A stretch of 64,000 nt of DNA from an uncultured Capnocytophaga sp. (GTDB lineage Bacteria > Bacteroidota > Bacteroidia > Flavobacteriales > Flavobacteriaceae). Shown piece by piece: positions 25,217 to 34,704 of this stretch. How positions within the stretch are numbered: position 1 is the first letter of the stretch; each line of letters opens with the position of its first letter. A program made the position numbers and the translations under genes. The notes under the pieces were generated by a model. The model ran no database searches. It saw nothing but the letters and a program-made list of their open reading frames with translations, and had not been told where the DNA came from. The stretch is taken from NCBI RefSeq assembly GCF_937936315.1, contig NZ_CALGWU010000056.1, forward strand, positions 1 through 64,000, written 5' to 3'.

Positions 25217-26359
25217 ATGAACATACCCGAAACCATATCATTCATACGCGACCTTTACGGCAAAAAAGAAGATTTTATCCCTCTACACGCCCCTACTTTT
25301 GCAGGGAACGAAAAAAAATATTTAGAAGAGTGTATCGATACTACTTTCGTATCAAGTGTAGGAAAATTTGTAGACCTCTTCGAACAAAAAATAGCCGCTT
25401 ATACAGGAGCCAAATATGCTGTAGTATGCGTAAACGGTACCAATGCTCTCCATATAGCCCTAAAACTCAGTGGGGTAGAAGCTGGTGATGAGGTAATCAC
25501 TCAACCACTAACCTTTATAGCGACTACTAATGCTATCGTATATGCAGGAGCTGTACCCGTTTTTGTAGATGTCGATAAAGATACTATGGGACTCTCTCCT
25601 ACCTCTTTAGAGCGCTTTTTAAAAGAAAATACCGAACTACGAGGTAATGAATGCTACCATAAACAAACAGGCCGACGTATCAAAGCGTGTATGCCAATGC
25701 ACACCTTTGGACACGCCTGCCGTATAGAAGAAATTATAGCTATCTGCGATCGTTATCATATAGAAGTAGTAGAAGATGCTGCCGAGGCTATGGGTAGCTA
25801 TTACAAAGGCAAACATTTGGGCTCCTTTGCCAAAATAGGTGCTATCTCTTTCAACGGCAACAAAACAATTACTACAGGCGGCGGAGGTGTAATTCTCACC
25901 AATGATGAGACCATAGGCAAACACGCCAAACACCTCACCACTCAAGCCAAATTGCCTCACGCTTGGGAATTTGTACACGATGAAATAGGCTATAACTACC
26001 GTATGCCCAATATCAACGCTGCATTAGGCGTAGCCCAATTAGAACAATTAGATCACTTTTTAGCCAACAAACGCACTACTGCCGAAGCCTATAAAAACTA
26101 TTTTCAAAAACAAGGTATTGCGTTTTTCGCTGAGCGAGCAGAAGAACGATGCAACTATTGGCTCAACGCTATTATCTTAAAAAACAAAGAAGAGCGTGAT
26201 GCTTTCCTTACAGAAAGTAATGCTAAGGCTGTAATGACTCGCCCTATATGGCAGCTGATGAACCAGCTACCAATGTTTAAAGATTCCCCTAAAACTGACC
26301 TTAGCAACGCCGAATGGTTAGAAGCTAGAGTAGTGAATATACCCAGTGGAGTGAGATGA
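25217..26359 (+). CDS. legC: LegC family PLP aminotransferase
   Basis: Protein of 380 residues of the DegT/DnrJ/EryC1 fold. It adds the C4 amino group to the LegB product using glutamate. PLP lysine K216 in FNGNKTITTGGGG; D187 in VVEDAAEAMGS binds the cofactor ring nitrogen. The N-terminal segment FIPLHAPTFAGNEKKY and the length match the LegC group rather than PseC. The stop overlaps the next start in ATGA. Confidence 0.9.
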   Translation: MNIPETISFIRDLYGKKEDFIPLHAPTFAGNEKKYLEECIDTTFVSSVGKFVDLFEQKIAAYTGAKYAVVCVNGTNALHIALKLSGVEAGDEVITQPLTFIATTNAIVYAGAVPVFVDVDKDTMGLSPTSLERFLKENTELRGNECYHKQTGRRIKACMPMHTFGHACRIEEIIAICDRYHIEVVEDAAEAMGSYYKGKHLGSFAKIGAISFNGNKTITTGGGGVILTNDETIGKHAKHLTTQAKLPHAWEFVHDEIGYNYRMPNINAALGVAQLEQLDHFLANKRTTAEAYKNYFQKQGIAFFAERAEERCNYWLNAIILKNKEERDAFLTESNAKAVMTRPIWQLMNQLPMFKDSPKTDLSNAEWLEARVVNIPSGVR

Positions 26360-26949
26360 AAAAAGAAAAACCTAATATCATCCTTGTAGGAGGCGGAGGT
26401 CATTGTGCCTCGGTCATAGATGTAATTGAACAACAAGGAAAATATACCATCAAAGGAATTATCGATACCAAGGAACATGTAGGAAAAAAAGTATTAGGAT
26501 ATAAAATTATAGGCACTGACGACGATTTAGAAAAATTATACCTAACTTGCCCTAACGCCATTATCTCTGTAGGACAAATCAAAAGTAGTGCTTTGAGAGT
26601 ACGTTTGTTCCAAAAATTAAAATCAATAGGCTATCAATTGCCCGTAGTGATCTCTCCTTTGGCATATGTGTCAAAACACGCTATTATAGAAGAAGGTACA
26701 ATTATAATGCATCACGCTTTAGTGAATGCAGGTGCTAAGATAGGAAAAAACTGTATTATCAATACCAAAGCAAATATTGAACATGGTGTCCAAATAGAAG
26801 ATTTTTGTCATATATCCACAGCAACTGTGGTTAATGGAGATAGCATAATTGGTAAAAACACTTTTATAGGAAGTAATGCTACTATTTCCAATGGAATAAC
26901 TATTCCTCCCAATAGTATTATATCAGCAGGAGAATTTATAAAAAGATGA
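26356..26949 (+). CDS. legH: PglD/NeuD-type acetyltransferase (LegH role)
   Basis: Protein of 197 residues. An N-terminal sugar-nucleotide domain (LVGGGGHC at 10-17) and a C-terminal left-handed beta-helix of hexapeptide repeats from about 100. H143 in NIEHG matches the catalytic base of PglD enzymes. It should acetylate the C4 amine to give the 2,4-diacetamido sugar. Overlaps of four bases on both sides tie it to LegC and the Leg synthase. Confidence 0.85.
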   Translation: MKKEKPNIILVGGGGHCASVIDVIEQQGKYTIKGIIDTKEHVGKKVLGYKIIGTDDDLEKLYLTCPNAIISVGQIKSSALRVRLFQKLKSIGYQLPVVISPLAYVSKHAIIEEGTIIMHHALVNAGAKIGKNCIINTKANIEHGVQIEDFCHISTATVVNGDSIIGKNTFIGSNATISNGITIPPNSIISAGEFIKR

Positions 26950-27953
26950 AAAAAACAATTATTATAGCCGAAGCAGGTGTTAATCATAATGGCGATACCG
27001 CCAAAGCTAAAGCCCTTATTGATAAAGGCGCTGAAGCAGGAGTCGACTATGTGAAATTCCAAACTTTCAAAGCTGGCAACTTAGTAACCAAACAAGCAAA
27101 AAGAGCAGCTTATCAAGATAAAAATACACAAAACAACGACTCCCAATACGAAATGCTCAAAAAATTAGAACTCTCCCAAGATGTTCACAAAGAGTTAATT
27201 GACTATTGCTCCAAAAAAGGCGTACAATTCCTCTCTACTGGATTTGATTTCGAATCGTTAGAATTCTTAGCTGGCTTAGGTATTACAATAGCCAAAATCC
27301 CTTCAGGTGAAATTACTAACTTGCCCTATCTAAGAAAAGTAGCAACTCTTTTCCCTGAAGTGATACTCTCTACAGGCATGGCTACGATCTCCGAAATAAA
27401 AGACGCCGTAAAAGTACTAACTGATAACGGGGTAAGCAAAAACAGAATTACAGTATTGCATTGTAATACGGAATACCCCACCCCTATGGAGGATGTAAAT
27501 TTAAAAGCTATGCTCCATATACAGCGAGAATTAGAAGTGCCCATAGGTTATTCCGACCATACCTTAGGAATAGAAGTCCCTATAGCTGCGGTTGCCTTAG
27601 GAGCTACCGTGATCGAAAAACACTTTACCTTAGACAAAAACCTACCCGGCCCCGACCATAAAGCATCACTTGAACCCCACGAACTAAAAGCTATGGTAAC
27701 CGCTATTCGAAATATAGAAAAAGCAATAGGCGGTTCTGGTATCAAAGAGGTTTCAGCTTCCGAGGCTAAAAACAAACCTATCGTCAGAAAAAGTATCGTC
27801 GCCGCCAAAAAAATACTCAAAGGAGAACCCTTTACCATTGAAAACTTAACCGTAAAACGACCCGCTACAGGAATTTCTCCTATGCAATGGGATAACCTAA
27901 TTGGTAAAACCGCTAAAAAAAACTTCCAAGAAGACGATTTGATTGAACTATGA
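26946..27953 (+). CDS. legI: N-acetylneuraminate/legionaminate synthase
   Basis: Protein of 335 residues. It condenses the six-carbon 2,4-diacetamido sugar with phosphoenolpyruvate to the nine-carbon acid. TIM-barrel NeuB domain with EAGVNHNG at 9-16, KIPSGEITNLP and STGMA, then a C-terminal SAF/antifreeze-like domain from about 275 (RKSIVAAKKILKGE). Neuraminate, legionaminate and pseudaminate synthases are close relatives. The LegB/C/G/PtmE company selects legionaminate. Confidence 0.9.
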   Translation: MKKTIIIAEAGVNHNGDTAKAKALIDKGAEAGVDYVKFQTFKAGNLVTKQAKRAAYQDKNTQNNDSQYEMLKKLELSQDVHKELIDYCSKKGVQFLSTGFDFESLEFLAGLGITIAKIPSGEITNLPYLRKVATLFPEVILSTGMATISEIKDAVKVLTDNGVSKNRITVLHCNTEYPTPMEDVNLKAMLHIQRELEVPIGYSDHTLGIEVPIAAVALGATVIEKHFTLDKNLPGPDHKASLEPHELKAMVTAIRNIEKAIGGSGIKEVSASEAKNKPIVRKSIVAAKKILKGEPFTIENLTVKRPATGISPMQWDNLIGKTAKKNFQEDDLIEL

Positions 27954-29110
27954 GAAAAATTTGTGTCATAACCGGAACAAGAGCCGAATTCGGCTTGTTA
28001 TATCCCACCATAAAAGCAATTCAAGAACACAAAGATTTGCAACTCCAGCTGATAGCAACTGGAATGCACCTATCCCCTGAATTTGGATTAACTTATAAAG
28101 AAATTGAAAAAGAAGGTTTTACTATTGATAAAAAAATAGAAATCCTCCTATCTTCCGATACCCCTATAGGAATCTCTAAAAGTATGGGATTAGCAATGAT
28201 TTCTTTTTCCGAAGCTTTTGCCGAACTAAAACCCGATATCACTCTAGTATTAGGCGATAGATTCGAAATATTTGCCGCAGTAAGCGCTGCTATGATCGCT
28301 CGTATACCCATAGCTCATTGCCACGGAGGAGAAGCTACAGAAGGATTGATAGACGAATCTATTAGGCATAGCATTACCAAAATGTCCCAAATACATTTTT
28401 GTGCTACCCAAGAGTATAAAAAAAGAATCATCCAATTAGGAGAAAACCCCACTAAAGTTTTCAACGTAGGCGCTTTAGGACTCGAAAATATCTCCAAAAT
28501 GAAACTCTTATCTAAACAAGATTTTGAAAACTCTATCAATTTTAAGTTAGATGAAAAATACACATTTTTAGTCACTTTCCATCCCGTTACCCTCGAAAAA
28601 TCAACCTCTGGTGAACAATTCCAACAACTATTGAACGCTTTGAACAAAATCGAAAATTGCAAAATTATATTCACCAAAGCTAACTCCGATACCGATGGAC
28701 GAATCGTAAACCAAATGATTGATGATTATGTAGCCAAAAACACTTCAAAAGCAATTTGTTTTACCTCTTTAGGCCAACTCCGCTATCTCTCAGCCTTGCA
28801 ATATGTAGATGCCGTAATAGGAAATTCTTCAAGTGGATTACTCGAAGCCCCTAGCTTTAAAATTGCAACTGTAAACATAGGCGATAGACAAAGAGGTAGA
28901 ATAATGGCTAAAAGTGTAATACAATGCGACTCCTCATCACAAAATATTGAAATCGCTATCAACAAAGCAATTTCAACTGAATTTAAAGAAATTTTAAAAA
29001 CAGTAGAAAACCCCTATAAAGGAGCTGAATCCCCTTCAAAAAATATAGTAAAAGTCTTAAAAAGTATAGATTTAAATAATATACTTAAAAAACAATTTTA
29101 TGATTTATAA
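27950..29110 (+). CDS. legG: Hydrolysing nucleotide-sugar 2-epimerase (NeuC/LegG)
   Basis: Protein of 386 residues. It releases the nucleotide and inverts C2 to give 2,4-diacetamido-2,4,6-trideoxymannose, the substrate of LegI. NeuC motifs: TGTRAEFGLLYP, VLGDRFEIFAAVSAA, HCHGGEATEGLIDESIRHS and NVGALGLENI. A hydrolysing 2-epimerase is part of the Leg and Neu routes; the Pse route uses the unrelated PseG, so this gene argues against pseudaminic acid. Confidence 0.9.
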   Translation: MRKICVITGTRAEFGLLYPTIKAIQEHKDLQLQLIATGMHLSPEFGLTYKEIEKEGFTIDKKIEILLSSDTPIGISKSMGLAMISFSEAFAELKPDITLVLGDRFEIFAAVSAAMIARIPIAHCHGGEATEGLIDESIRHSITKMSQIHFCATQEYKKRIIQLGENPTKVFNVGALGLENISKMKLLSKQDFENSINFKLDEKYTFLVTFHPVTLEKSTSGEQFQQLLNALNKIENCKIIFTKANSDTDGRIVNQMIDDYVAKNTSKAICFTSLGQLRYLSALQYVDAVIGNSSSGLLEAPSFKIATVNIGDRQRGRIMAKSVIQCDSSSQNIEIAINKAISTEFKEILKTVENPYKGAESPSKNIVKVLKSIDLNNILKKQFYDL

Positions 29111-29113
29111 GAA

Positions 29114-30004
29114 ATGAAAATAGTTTTTATCGGTACTGTCGATTTTTCATATCAAGCTCTACAAGCGCTGATAACAAATGAATTTAACATAGTAGGAGTC
29201 ATCACCAAAAAAAAATCAGACTTTAATGCTGACTTCTGCGATTTAACCCCATTGACAGAAAAACACCATATACCTACCTGCTTTAAGAAAAAAGATAATG
29301 AAGAAGAAATTATCTCTTTTCTAAAAGAATTAAATCCCGATGTAATCTATTGCTTTGGTTGGTCTCATATACTCCCTGCCGAGATATTGTCCATCCCAAA
29401 ATATGGAGTAGTTGGATTCCATCCCGCTGAGCTCCCTAACAACAGAGGTCGCCACCCCTTAATATGGGCTATCTTCTTAGGCTTGAAAAAAACCGCAAGC
29501 ACCTTTTTTATAATGGACGAAGGTGCTGATACTGGCGATATTATTTCACAAGAAATAGTAACTATAGAAGAATCTGATACAGCAGCTACTCTTTATAAAA
29601 AAATAACTGAAGTCGCTGTAAAACAAATGATATCTTTTTCTAAAGAATTTGAGTTAAAAGGTAATAATATAGAGAAGATAAAACAAGATATAACTGCAGG
29701 AAATTCATGGAGAAAACGAGGAAAAATAGACGGCCAAATCGACTTCAGAATGTCCTCCGATGCTATCTGCAATTTAGTAAGAGCCCTAACTCATCCCTAT
29801 GTAGGAGCACATCTTATCTCAAATGATGAAAAAGAAATCAAAATTTGGAAAGTACTGAAAAAAAATTGTATCTTTGCAAACTATGAACCAGGAAAAGTTT
29901 TAAACGTCGAAGACAACAAAATTCTTGTAAAAACTTATGACGGAGCAATTCAAATTGTAGAACACGAGTTCTTAGAACTCCCAAAAAAAGGACAGTACTT
30001 ATGA
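29114..30004 (+). CDS. Sugar N-formyltransferase-like protein
   Basis: Protein of 296 residues of the methionyl-tRNA formyltransferase superfamily. The N-terminal domain uses N10-formyl-tetrahydrofolate: FIGTVDFS, H103 in GFHPAELPNNRGRHP, and D139 in MDEGADTGDI. A C-terminal OB-like domain has RGKIDGQIDF. The Asn that normally lies two residues before the catalytic His is Gly101 here. It is too far from fmt context to be the housekeeping enzyme. It overlaps the PIG-L deacetylase gene by four bases, so removal of an N-acetyl group followed by formylation is a natural idea. Confidence 0.75.
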   Translation: MKIVFIGTVDFSYQALQALITNEFNIVGVITKKKSDFNADFCDLTPLTEKHHIPTCFKKKDNEEEIISFLKELNPDVIYCFGWSHILPAEILSIPKYGVVGFHPAELPNNRGRHPLIWAIFLGLKKTASTFFIMDEGADTGDIISQEIVTIEESDTAATLYKKITEVAVKQMISFSKEFELKGNNIEKIKQDITAGNSWRKRGKIDGQIDFRMSSDAICNLVRALTHPYVGAHLISNDEKEIKIWKVLKKNCIFANYEPGKVLNVEDNKILVKTYDGAIQIVEHEFLELPKKGQYL

Positions 30005-30672
30005 AAAAAATTGTAGTCATTTCAGCTCACCCCGATGATGAAATTTTAGGAGTTGGTGGCACCTTACTAAAACATAAGAAAAACGGAGATAAAATATATT
30101 GGATCATTACAACTAATATCTTTGAACACCAAGGATTTTCTAAAGAACGAATCTCTAGCCGGCAAAAAGAAATACAAATAATATCAGACGCTTTAGGTGT
30201 AGATAAACTATTTATGTTAAACTACCCTACAATGTCTCTCTCAACAAGCACCCTCATCGAAATGGTGCCAAAAATATCTAATGTTTTCACTGAAATCAAA
30301 CCCGAAATTGTTTATTGCTTAAACCGCTCCGACGCTCACTCCGACCACAGAATTACATTCGACGCTGTAATGGCTTGTACAAAATCTTTTAGATACCCTT
30401 TCATAAAACAAGTCCTTATGTATGAATGCATTTCAGAAACCGAATTCGCCCCTCAGTTGCCCGAAAAAGTATTCATACCCAATTATTTCGTAGATATTTC
30501 TCCTTTTTTAGAAGAAAAAATCAACCTAATGAAAGTTTATAACTCTGAACTTGGTGAACACCCTTTCCCAAGAAATCTGAAAAATATAAAAGCCCTAGCC
30601 ACTTTTCGCGGCGCAACTGTAGGTGTAGAGTATGCCGAAGCTTTCCAGCTTATCAAATATATTGATAAATAA
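30001..30672 (+). CDS. PIG-L family N-deacetylase
   Basis: Protein of 223 residues. The zinc site is AHPDDE at 9-14 together with H113 and H116 in DAHSDH. PIG-L enzymes remove acetyl groups from N-acetylglucosamine-type substrates such as GlcNAc-PI or GlcNAc-inositol. Placed between a formyltransferase and the PtmE nucleotidyltransferase, it probably deacetylates a nonulosonate or its six-carbon precursor. It could alternatively make GlcN for PtmE. It shares one base with the next gene. Confidence 0.85.
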   Translation: MKKIVVISAHPDDEILGVGGTLLKHKKNGDKIYWIITTNIFEHQGFSKERISSRQKEIQIISDALGVDKLFMLNYPTMSLSTSTLIEMVPKISNVFTEIKPEIVYCLNRSDAHSDHRITFDAVMACTKSFRYPFIKQVLMYECISETEFAPQLPEKVFIPNYFVDISPFLEEKINLMKVYNSELGEHPFPRNLKNIKALATFRGATVGVEYAEAFQLIKYIDK

Positions 30673-31715
30673 TGAGAACGGATGTTTTAATACATAAGAA
30701 TAAAAACTTGGTAGAAGGACTACAGCGCCTCAACAAATTACGCAATTTGAGTAGGCTCATCCTATTCGTGATAGATGACAACCACAAGGTTGTAGGTTCT
30801 GTTACTGATGGCGATATACGCAGATCTATCATAGCCGAACAAAACCTACAAAAAACTTTAGGCGAAATAGCTAACCCCGATTTTAAACGATTATATCAAA
30901 CCGACTCTTACCAAAGTTTTGAGAAATATAGAAAATTAGATATTAAAATCCTACCTATCCTCAACTCCGAAGGAATCTTAGTCGATTTGATAGATCTAGA
31001 ATCCACCCAAGCTAAACTCCCTTTAGAAGCTGTGATAATGGCTGGCGGCCGTGGCAAACGTTTGAGCCCCCTCACCGATACTATCCCTAAACCTATGTTG
31101 CAGTTGGGGAGCAAACCCATTATTGAACACAATATAGACCGACTTATCAGTTTTGGCATCAAAAAAATTTATATTTCTGTAAAATACCTTGGTGAGCAAA
31201 TAGTAGATTATTTAGGCGATGGGAACCAAAAAAATATCAATATAGAGTACGTATGGGAAAACGAACCCCTAGGTACTGCAGGCGCTTTAGCCCTCATTGA
31301 TAACTTAACAACTGAACATATCTTGCTAATGAATAGCGACTTGTTTACCAACGTAAATTTCGAGTCCCTATACCTAAAACTCATCAATGAAAATGCCGAT
31401 ATGGCAGTCGCTTCTACTGAGTACAAAGTAGATATCCCTTATGCCGTTTTCGAAACTAAAGCAGGAAAAATAACTAACTTTAAAGAAAAACCAAGCTTTA
31501 TTTACCACTCAAACGCAGGTATTTATATACTCAAACGATCTCTAATCTCTAAAATACAAAAAAATAAATATTGCGACATCACCGATGTAATGGAACAACT
31601 AGTTACCGAAGGTGGCAAATTAGTCTACGACCCCATCATAGGCTATTGGATAGACATCGGTAAAACCGTAGACTATGAACACGCTCAAGAGTTTATTAAA
31701 CATTTAGAACACTAA
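30672..31715 (+). CDS. ptmE: CBS-domain sugar-1-phosphate guanylyltransferase (PtmE-like)
   Basis: Protein of 347 residues. A CBS pair (about 1-115, with VVGSVTDGDIRRSI) is fused to a nucleotidyltransferase domain whose signature GRGKRLSPLTDTIPKPM is at 126-142. In Campylobacter PtmE makes GDP-glucosamine from glucosamine-1-phosphate for legionaminic acid. The same architecture here, among LegB/C/G/I/F, supports GDP-linked intermediates. The CBS part may sense a nucleotide. Confidence 0.85.
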   Translation: MRTDVLIHKNKNLVEGLQRLNKLRNLSRLILFVIDDNHKVVGSVTDGDIRRSIIAEQNLQKTLGEIANPDFKRLYQTDSYQSFEKYRKLDIKILPILNSEGILVDLIDLESTQAKLPLEAVIMAGGRGKRLSPLTDTIPKPMLQLGSKPIIEHNIDRLISFGIKKIYISVKYLGEQIVDYLGDGNQKNINIEYVWENEPLGTAGALALIDNLTTEHILLMNSDLFTNVNFESLYLKLINENADMAVASTEYKVDIPYAVFETKAGKITNFKEKPSFIYHSNAGIYILKRSLISKIQKNKYCDITDVMEQLVTEGGKLVYDPIIGYWIDIGKTVDYEHAQEFIKHLEH

Positions 31716-31719
31716 GGTA

Positions 31720-32430
31720 ATGTATAATAATAAAAAAATATTAGCAATCATCCCTGCACGAGGAGGTAGCAAAGGACTACCCGGTAAAAATATTAAACCT
31801 TTATCTGGCAAACCTCTCATCGGTTGGAGCATAGAACAAGCCAAAGCAAGCCACTATATCGACGAAATATTCGTCTCTACTGATAGCCCTGAAATAGCTG
31901 CCGTAGCCGAAAGTTTCGGCGTTAAAGTACCTTTCCTAAGACCCTCAGAACTAGCAACTGATACATCACCCTCCTCAGCTTTCGTCCTACATACAATAAA
32001 TTATTATCGTTCCAAAGGACACGAGTTCGACTATATACTCCTATTAGAACCCACCTCTCCTTTAAGAAAAAAAGGAGATATAGATAACTGTATCGCCCTC
32101 CTAAAAGAAGATACCATAAGCGTTGTTAGCTTAGGAGAAGTACATACAGAACACCCATTTATAGTAAAAACAATAAAAAATAATAAAATAAACCCTTTTA
32201 TAGAAGATGCTAAAAAAGTTACCCAAAGACAAGAACTATCAAAAGCTTACTTCCCTTATGGCGTATCTTACTTAGTGAAAACTAGCTATTTCGAAAAAGA
32301 AAAACTCTTCTATAGCGAACTTTCAATACCTTATTTTATTGAACGATGGCAAAACTACGAAGTAGATGATATCTACGATTTTTTGTGTATAGAAACAATT
32401 CTAAATTATAAAAAGAACGACATACTATGA
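31720..32430 (+). CDS. legF: CMP-legionaminate synthase (LegF/PtmB, NeuA family)
   Basis: Protein of 236 residues. It activates the nonulosonic acid with CTP. The signature ARGGSKGLPGKN is at 13-24, followed by VSTDSPEIA, LLEPTSPLR and the metal-binding end YEVDDIYDF. It is four bases after ptmE and overlaps the oxidoreductase gene by four. The CMP-sugar product would be used by a transferase such as the one at 38214. Confidence 0.9.
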   Translation: MYNNKKILAIIPARGGSKGLPGKNIKPLSGKPLIGWSIEQAKASHYIDEIFVSTDSPEIAAVAESFGVKVPFLRPSELATDTSPSSAFVLHTINYYRSKGHEFDYILLLEPTSPLRKKGDIDNCIALLKEDTISVVSLGEVHTEHPFIVKTIKNNKINPFIEDAKKVTQRQELSKAYFPYGVSYLVKTSYFEKEKLFYSELSIPYFIERWQNYEVDDIYDFLCIETILNYKKNDIL

Positions 32431-33410
32431 AATTTTTAGTAATTGGACTAGGATCAATGGGTAAAAGGCGCGTCAGATGTTTGCAAGCCTTACAATATAC
32501 TCATATAGTAGGTTTTGACCCCCGTGAAGACCGAAGAAAAGAAACTGAAAATAAGTATCATATAAAAACAGTTAACTCCTTAGACTCTCAGGATCTATCT
32601 GATTTCGATGCTTTTATCATTTCTACACCCCCTAATTTGCATACCCACTATGCTAAAATAGCAATCGATCATAACAAACCTGCTTTTATAGAAGCCAGCG
32701 TTATTATCGAAGAAGTAAAAGATATGCTTGAGTATAACAAAAATAATACTTTTATTGCCCCCTCTTGTACGCTCCGTTTCCATCCTATCATAAAAAATAT
32801 ATCAAACATTATAAAAAATGGCCAATATGGAAAGATTACTAACTTTTCATACCACTCTGGTCAATACCTGCCCGATTGGCACCCTTGGGAACATGTAAAT
32901 GACTTCTACGTCTCAAAACGCATTACAGGAGGCGGTAGAGAAATCGTACCTTTTGAACTAACTTGGATAGTTGACACCATAGGATGGCCAATTTCCGCCA
33001 AAGGCCTCTTCGAAAAAACAATCAATTTCGGTTGTGAAATAGAAGATTCTTACGCATTTACCTTAAAATATCCCGATAAAGTAGGTACTGTCCTCGTCGA
33101 TGTAGCCTCTCGCTACGCCGTTAGAAACTTGATAATTAATCTCGAAAAAGCCCAAATACAATGGAAATGGGATGAAGCAGCCTTCCATTTGTATGAAGTA
33201 GAAAATGGAAGATGGATACATTTTGAACAACCTCAATTCGAATCCGCTTCAGGATATAATAAAAATATAGGCGAAAAAATGTATATCGATGAAGTCGATA
33301 GCTTCATTAAGGGTATTCAAAACCCTAAACTATACCCAAATACAGTTCAGGACGACATAAAAGTACTAGAATTATTAAATCAAATAGAAAATTCAGATGG
33401 AGGATTCTAA
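32427..33410 (+). CDS. Gfo/Idh/MocA oxidoreductase 1 (atypical active site)
   Basis: Protein of 327 residues. N-terminal Rossmann domain (GLGSMGKRRVRCL) and C-terminal beta-sheet domain. In this family a conserved EKP motif supplies the lysine next to nicotinamide. Here the aligned segment reads FIEASVI, so the lysine is missing. GREIVPFELTW resembles the family helix that carries the other catalytic residues, with ELTW in place of the usual D-x3-H. It overlaps the PLP aminotransferase gene by 14 bases, so the two may work in sequence. Substrate unknown. Confidence 0.75.
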   Translation: MKFLVIGLGSMGKRRVRCLQALQYTHIVGFDPREDRRKETENKYHIKTVNSLDSQDLSDFDAFIISTPPNLHTHYAKIAIDHNKPAFIEASVIIEEVKDMLEYNKNNTFIAPSCTLRFHPIIKNISNIIKNGQYGKITNFSYHSGQYLPDWHPWEHVNDFYVSKRITGGGREIVPFELTWIVDTIGWPISAKGLFEKTINFGCEIEDSYAFTLKYPDKVGTVLVDVASRYAVRNLIINLEKAQIQWKWDEAAFHLYEVENGRWIHFEQPQFESASGYNKNIGEKMYIDEVDSFIKGIQNPKLYPNTVQDDIKVLELLNQIENSDGGF

Positions 33411-34704
33411 AATGAATTATAGCGAACGTTTAAATAATCTAATCCCTGGTGGTTGTCATACTTATAGTAGAGGAGACGACCAATACCCCGAAAACGCCCC
33501 CCAAATATTTGAAAGAGGGGAAGGCGCTTACCTTTACACTCCCGATGGGAAAGAATTCTTAGACTATGGTATGGCTTTGCGAGCTGTCACTTTAGGCTAT
33601 GGAGAGAAAAGAGTTGCTAATGCCGCTATTGAGCAAATCTGGAAAGGCAATAACCTTACACGCGCTTCTGTCATAGAATTAGAAGCTGCCGAAGCAATGG
33701 TTGACCTCATCCCTAGTGTAGATATGGTCAAATTCGCTAAAAATGGCTCTACCGTAACTTCTGCCGCCGTCAAAATGGCTCGTGCCTATACCGGTAGAAA
33801 ATACATCATCCGTTGTCTAGACCACCCTTTCTTTTCCTACGATGATTGGTTTATCGGTGATACAGTGCTTACTCGTGGTATTCCTAAAGAAAACTATGAG
33901 CACACAGTACACTTTAGATATAATGATATAGAGTCATTAGAGACTTTGTTTGCTCAACACCCTAATCAAGTAGCTGGTGTAATTTTAGAACCCGCAACAA
34001 GCGAACACCCTAAAGATAATTTCTTGCAAAAAGTAAAAGAATTATGCCATAAAAATGGAGCTTTATTTATCCTTGATGAAATGATAACAGGTTTCCGTTG
34101 GCATTTGCAAGGTGCTCAAACTTACTATAATGTAGAACCCGACCTTTGTACCTTTGGCAAGGGTATGGCTAATGGTTTTTCTGTAGCTGCCCTATGTGGT
34201 AAACGTGAGTTTATGAAAATAGGTGGTATCAAAGAAATAGGTGCTGAACGCGTCTTCCTTACCTCTACTACTCACGGCGCCGAAATGTGTGGACTAGGAG
34301 CTTTAGTAGAAACTATAAAATTCTATAAAGAACACAAAGTGGTAGATCATTTGTGGAAATATGGCAAAAAATTAATCTCAGAAATGAATGCTATCGCAAA
34401 AGAATTACAGATAAGCGATCATTTCGCTCTCACTGGAATTGAATGCTCCCCTAATTACGTCACAAAAGACGCTAATAAAGAAGTCTCGTTAGCTTTTAGA
34501 ACCCTATTCTCTCAAGAAATGATCAAAAATGGCGTCCTAATGCCTTGGATCGCTATTTCGTATGCTCATACAGACAAAGAATTAAACAAAACCCTTGAGG
34601 CAGTACGCAAATCATTACAAGTATATGCTAAAGCCCTCAATGATGGGGTAGATAAATATTTAGTAGGCGACACTATCAAACCTGTATTTAGAAAATATAA
34701 CTAA
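33397..34704 (+). CDS. Class III PLP enzyme, glutamate-1-semialdehyde aminomutase-like
   Basis: Protein of 435 residues, or 430 if it starts at the second ATG at 33412, two bases after the preceding stop. Fold-type I: LIPGGCHTYSRG start, NGSTVTSAAVKMARAYTGR phosphate-binding segment, LDEMITGFRWH with the ring-binding Asp, and the PLP lysine in TFGKGMANGF. Housekeeping HemL begins with a PGGVNSPVR segment, and this one departs from it. It probably transfers an amino group to a keto-sugar made by the overlapping or nearby oxidoreductases. Position on the sugar is unknown. Confidence 0.8.
   Translation: MEDSKMNYSERLNNLIPGGCHTYSRGDDQYPENAPQIFERGEGAYLYTPDGKEFLDYGMALRAVTLGYGEKRVANAAIEQIWKGNNLTRASVIELEAAEAMVDLIPSVDMVKFAKNGSTVTSAAVKMARAYTGRKYIIRCLDHPFFSYDDWFIGDTVLTRGIPKENYEHTVHFRYNDIESLETLFAQHPNQVAGVILEPATSEHPKDNFLQKVKELCHKNGALFILDEMITGFRWHLQGAQTYYNVEPDLCTFGKGMANGFSVAALCGKREFMKIGGIKEIGAERVFLTSTTHGAEMCGLGALVETIKFYKEHKVVDHLWKYGKKLISEMNAIAKELQISDHFALTGIECSPNYVTKDANKEVSLAFRTLFSQEMIKNGVLMPWIAISYAHTDKELNKTLEAVRKSLQVYAKALNDGVDKYLVGDTIKPVFRKYN

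Noticed and set aside
23992..32430. Pseudaminic acid pathway instead of legionaminic acid
   Set aside because: The 2-epimerase is of hydrolysing NeuC type, there is no PseG, and LegC-type aminotransferase and PtmE are present.
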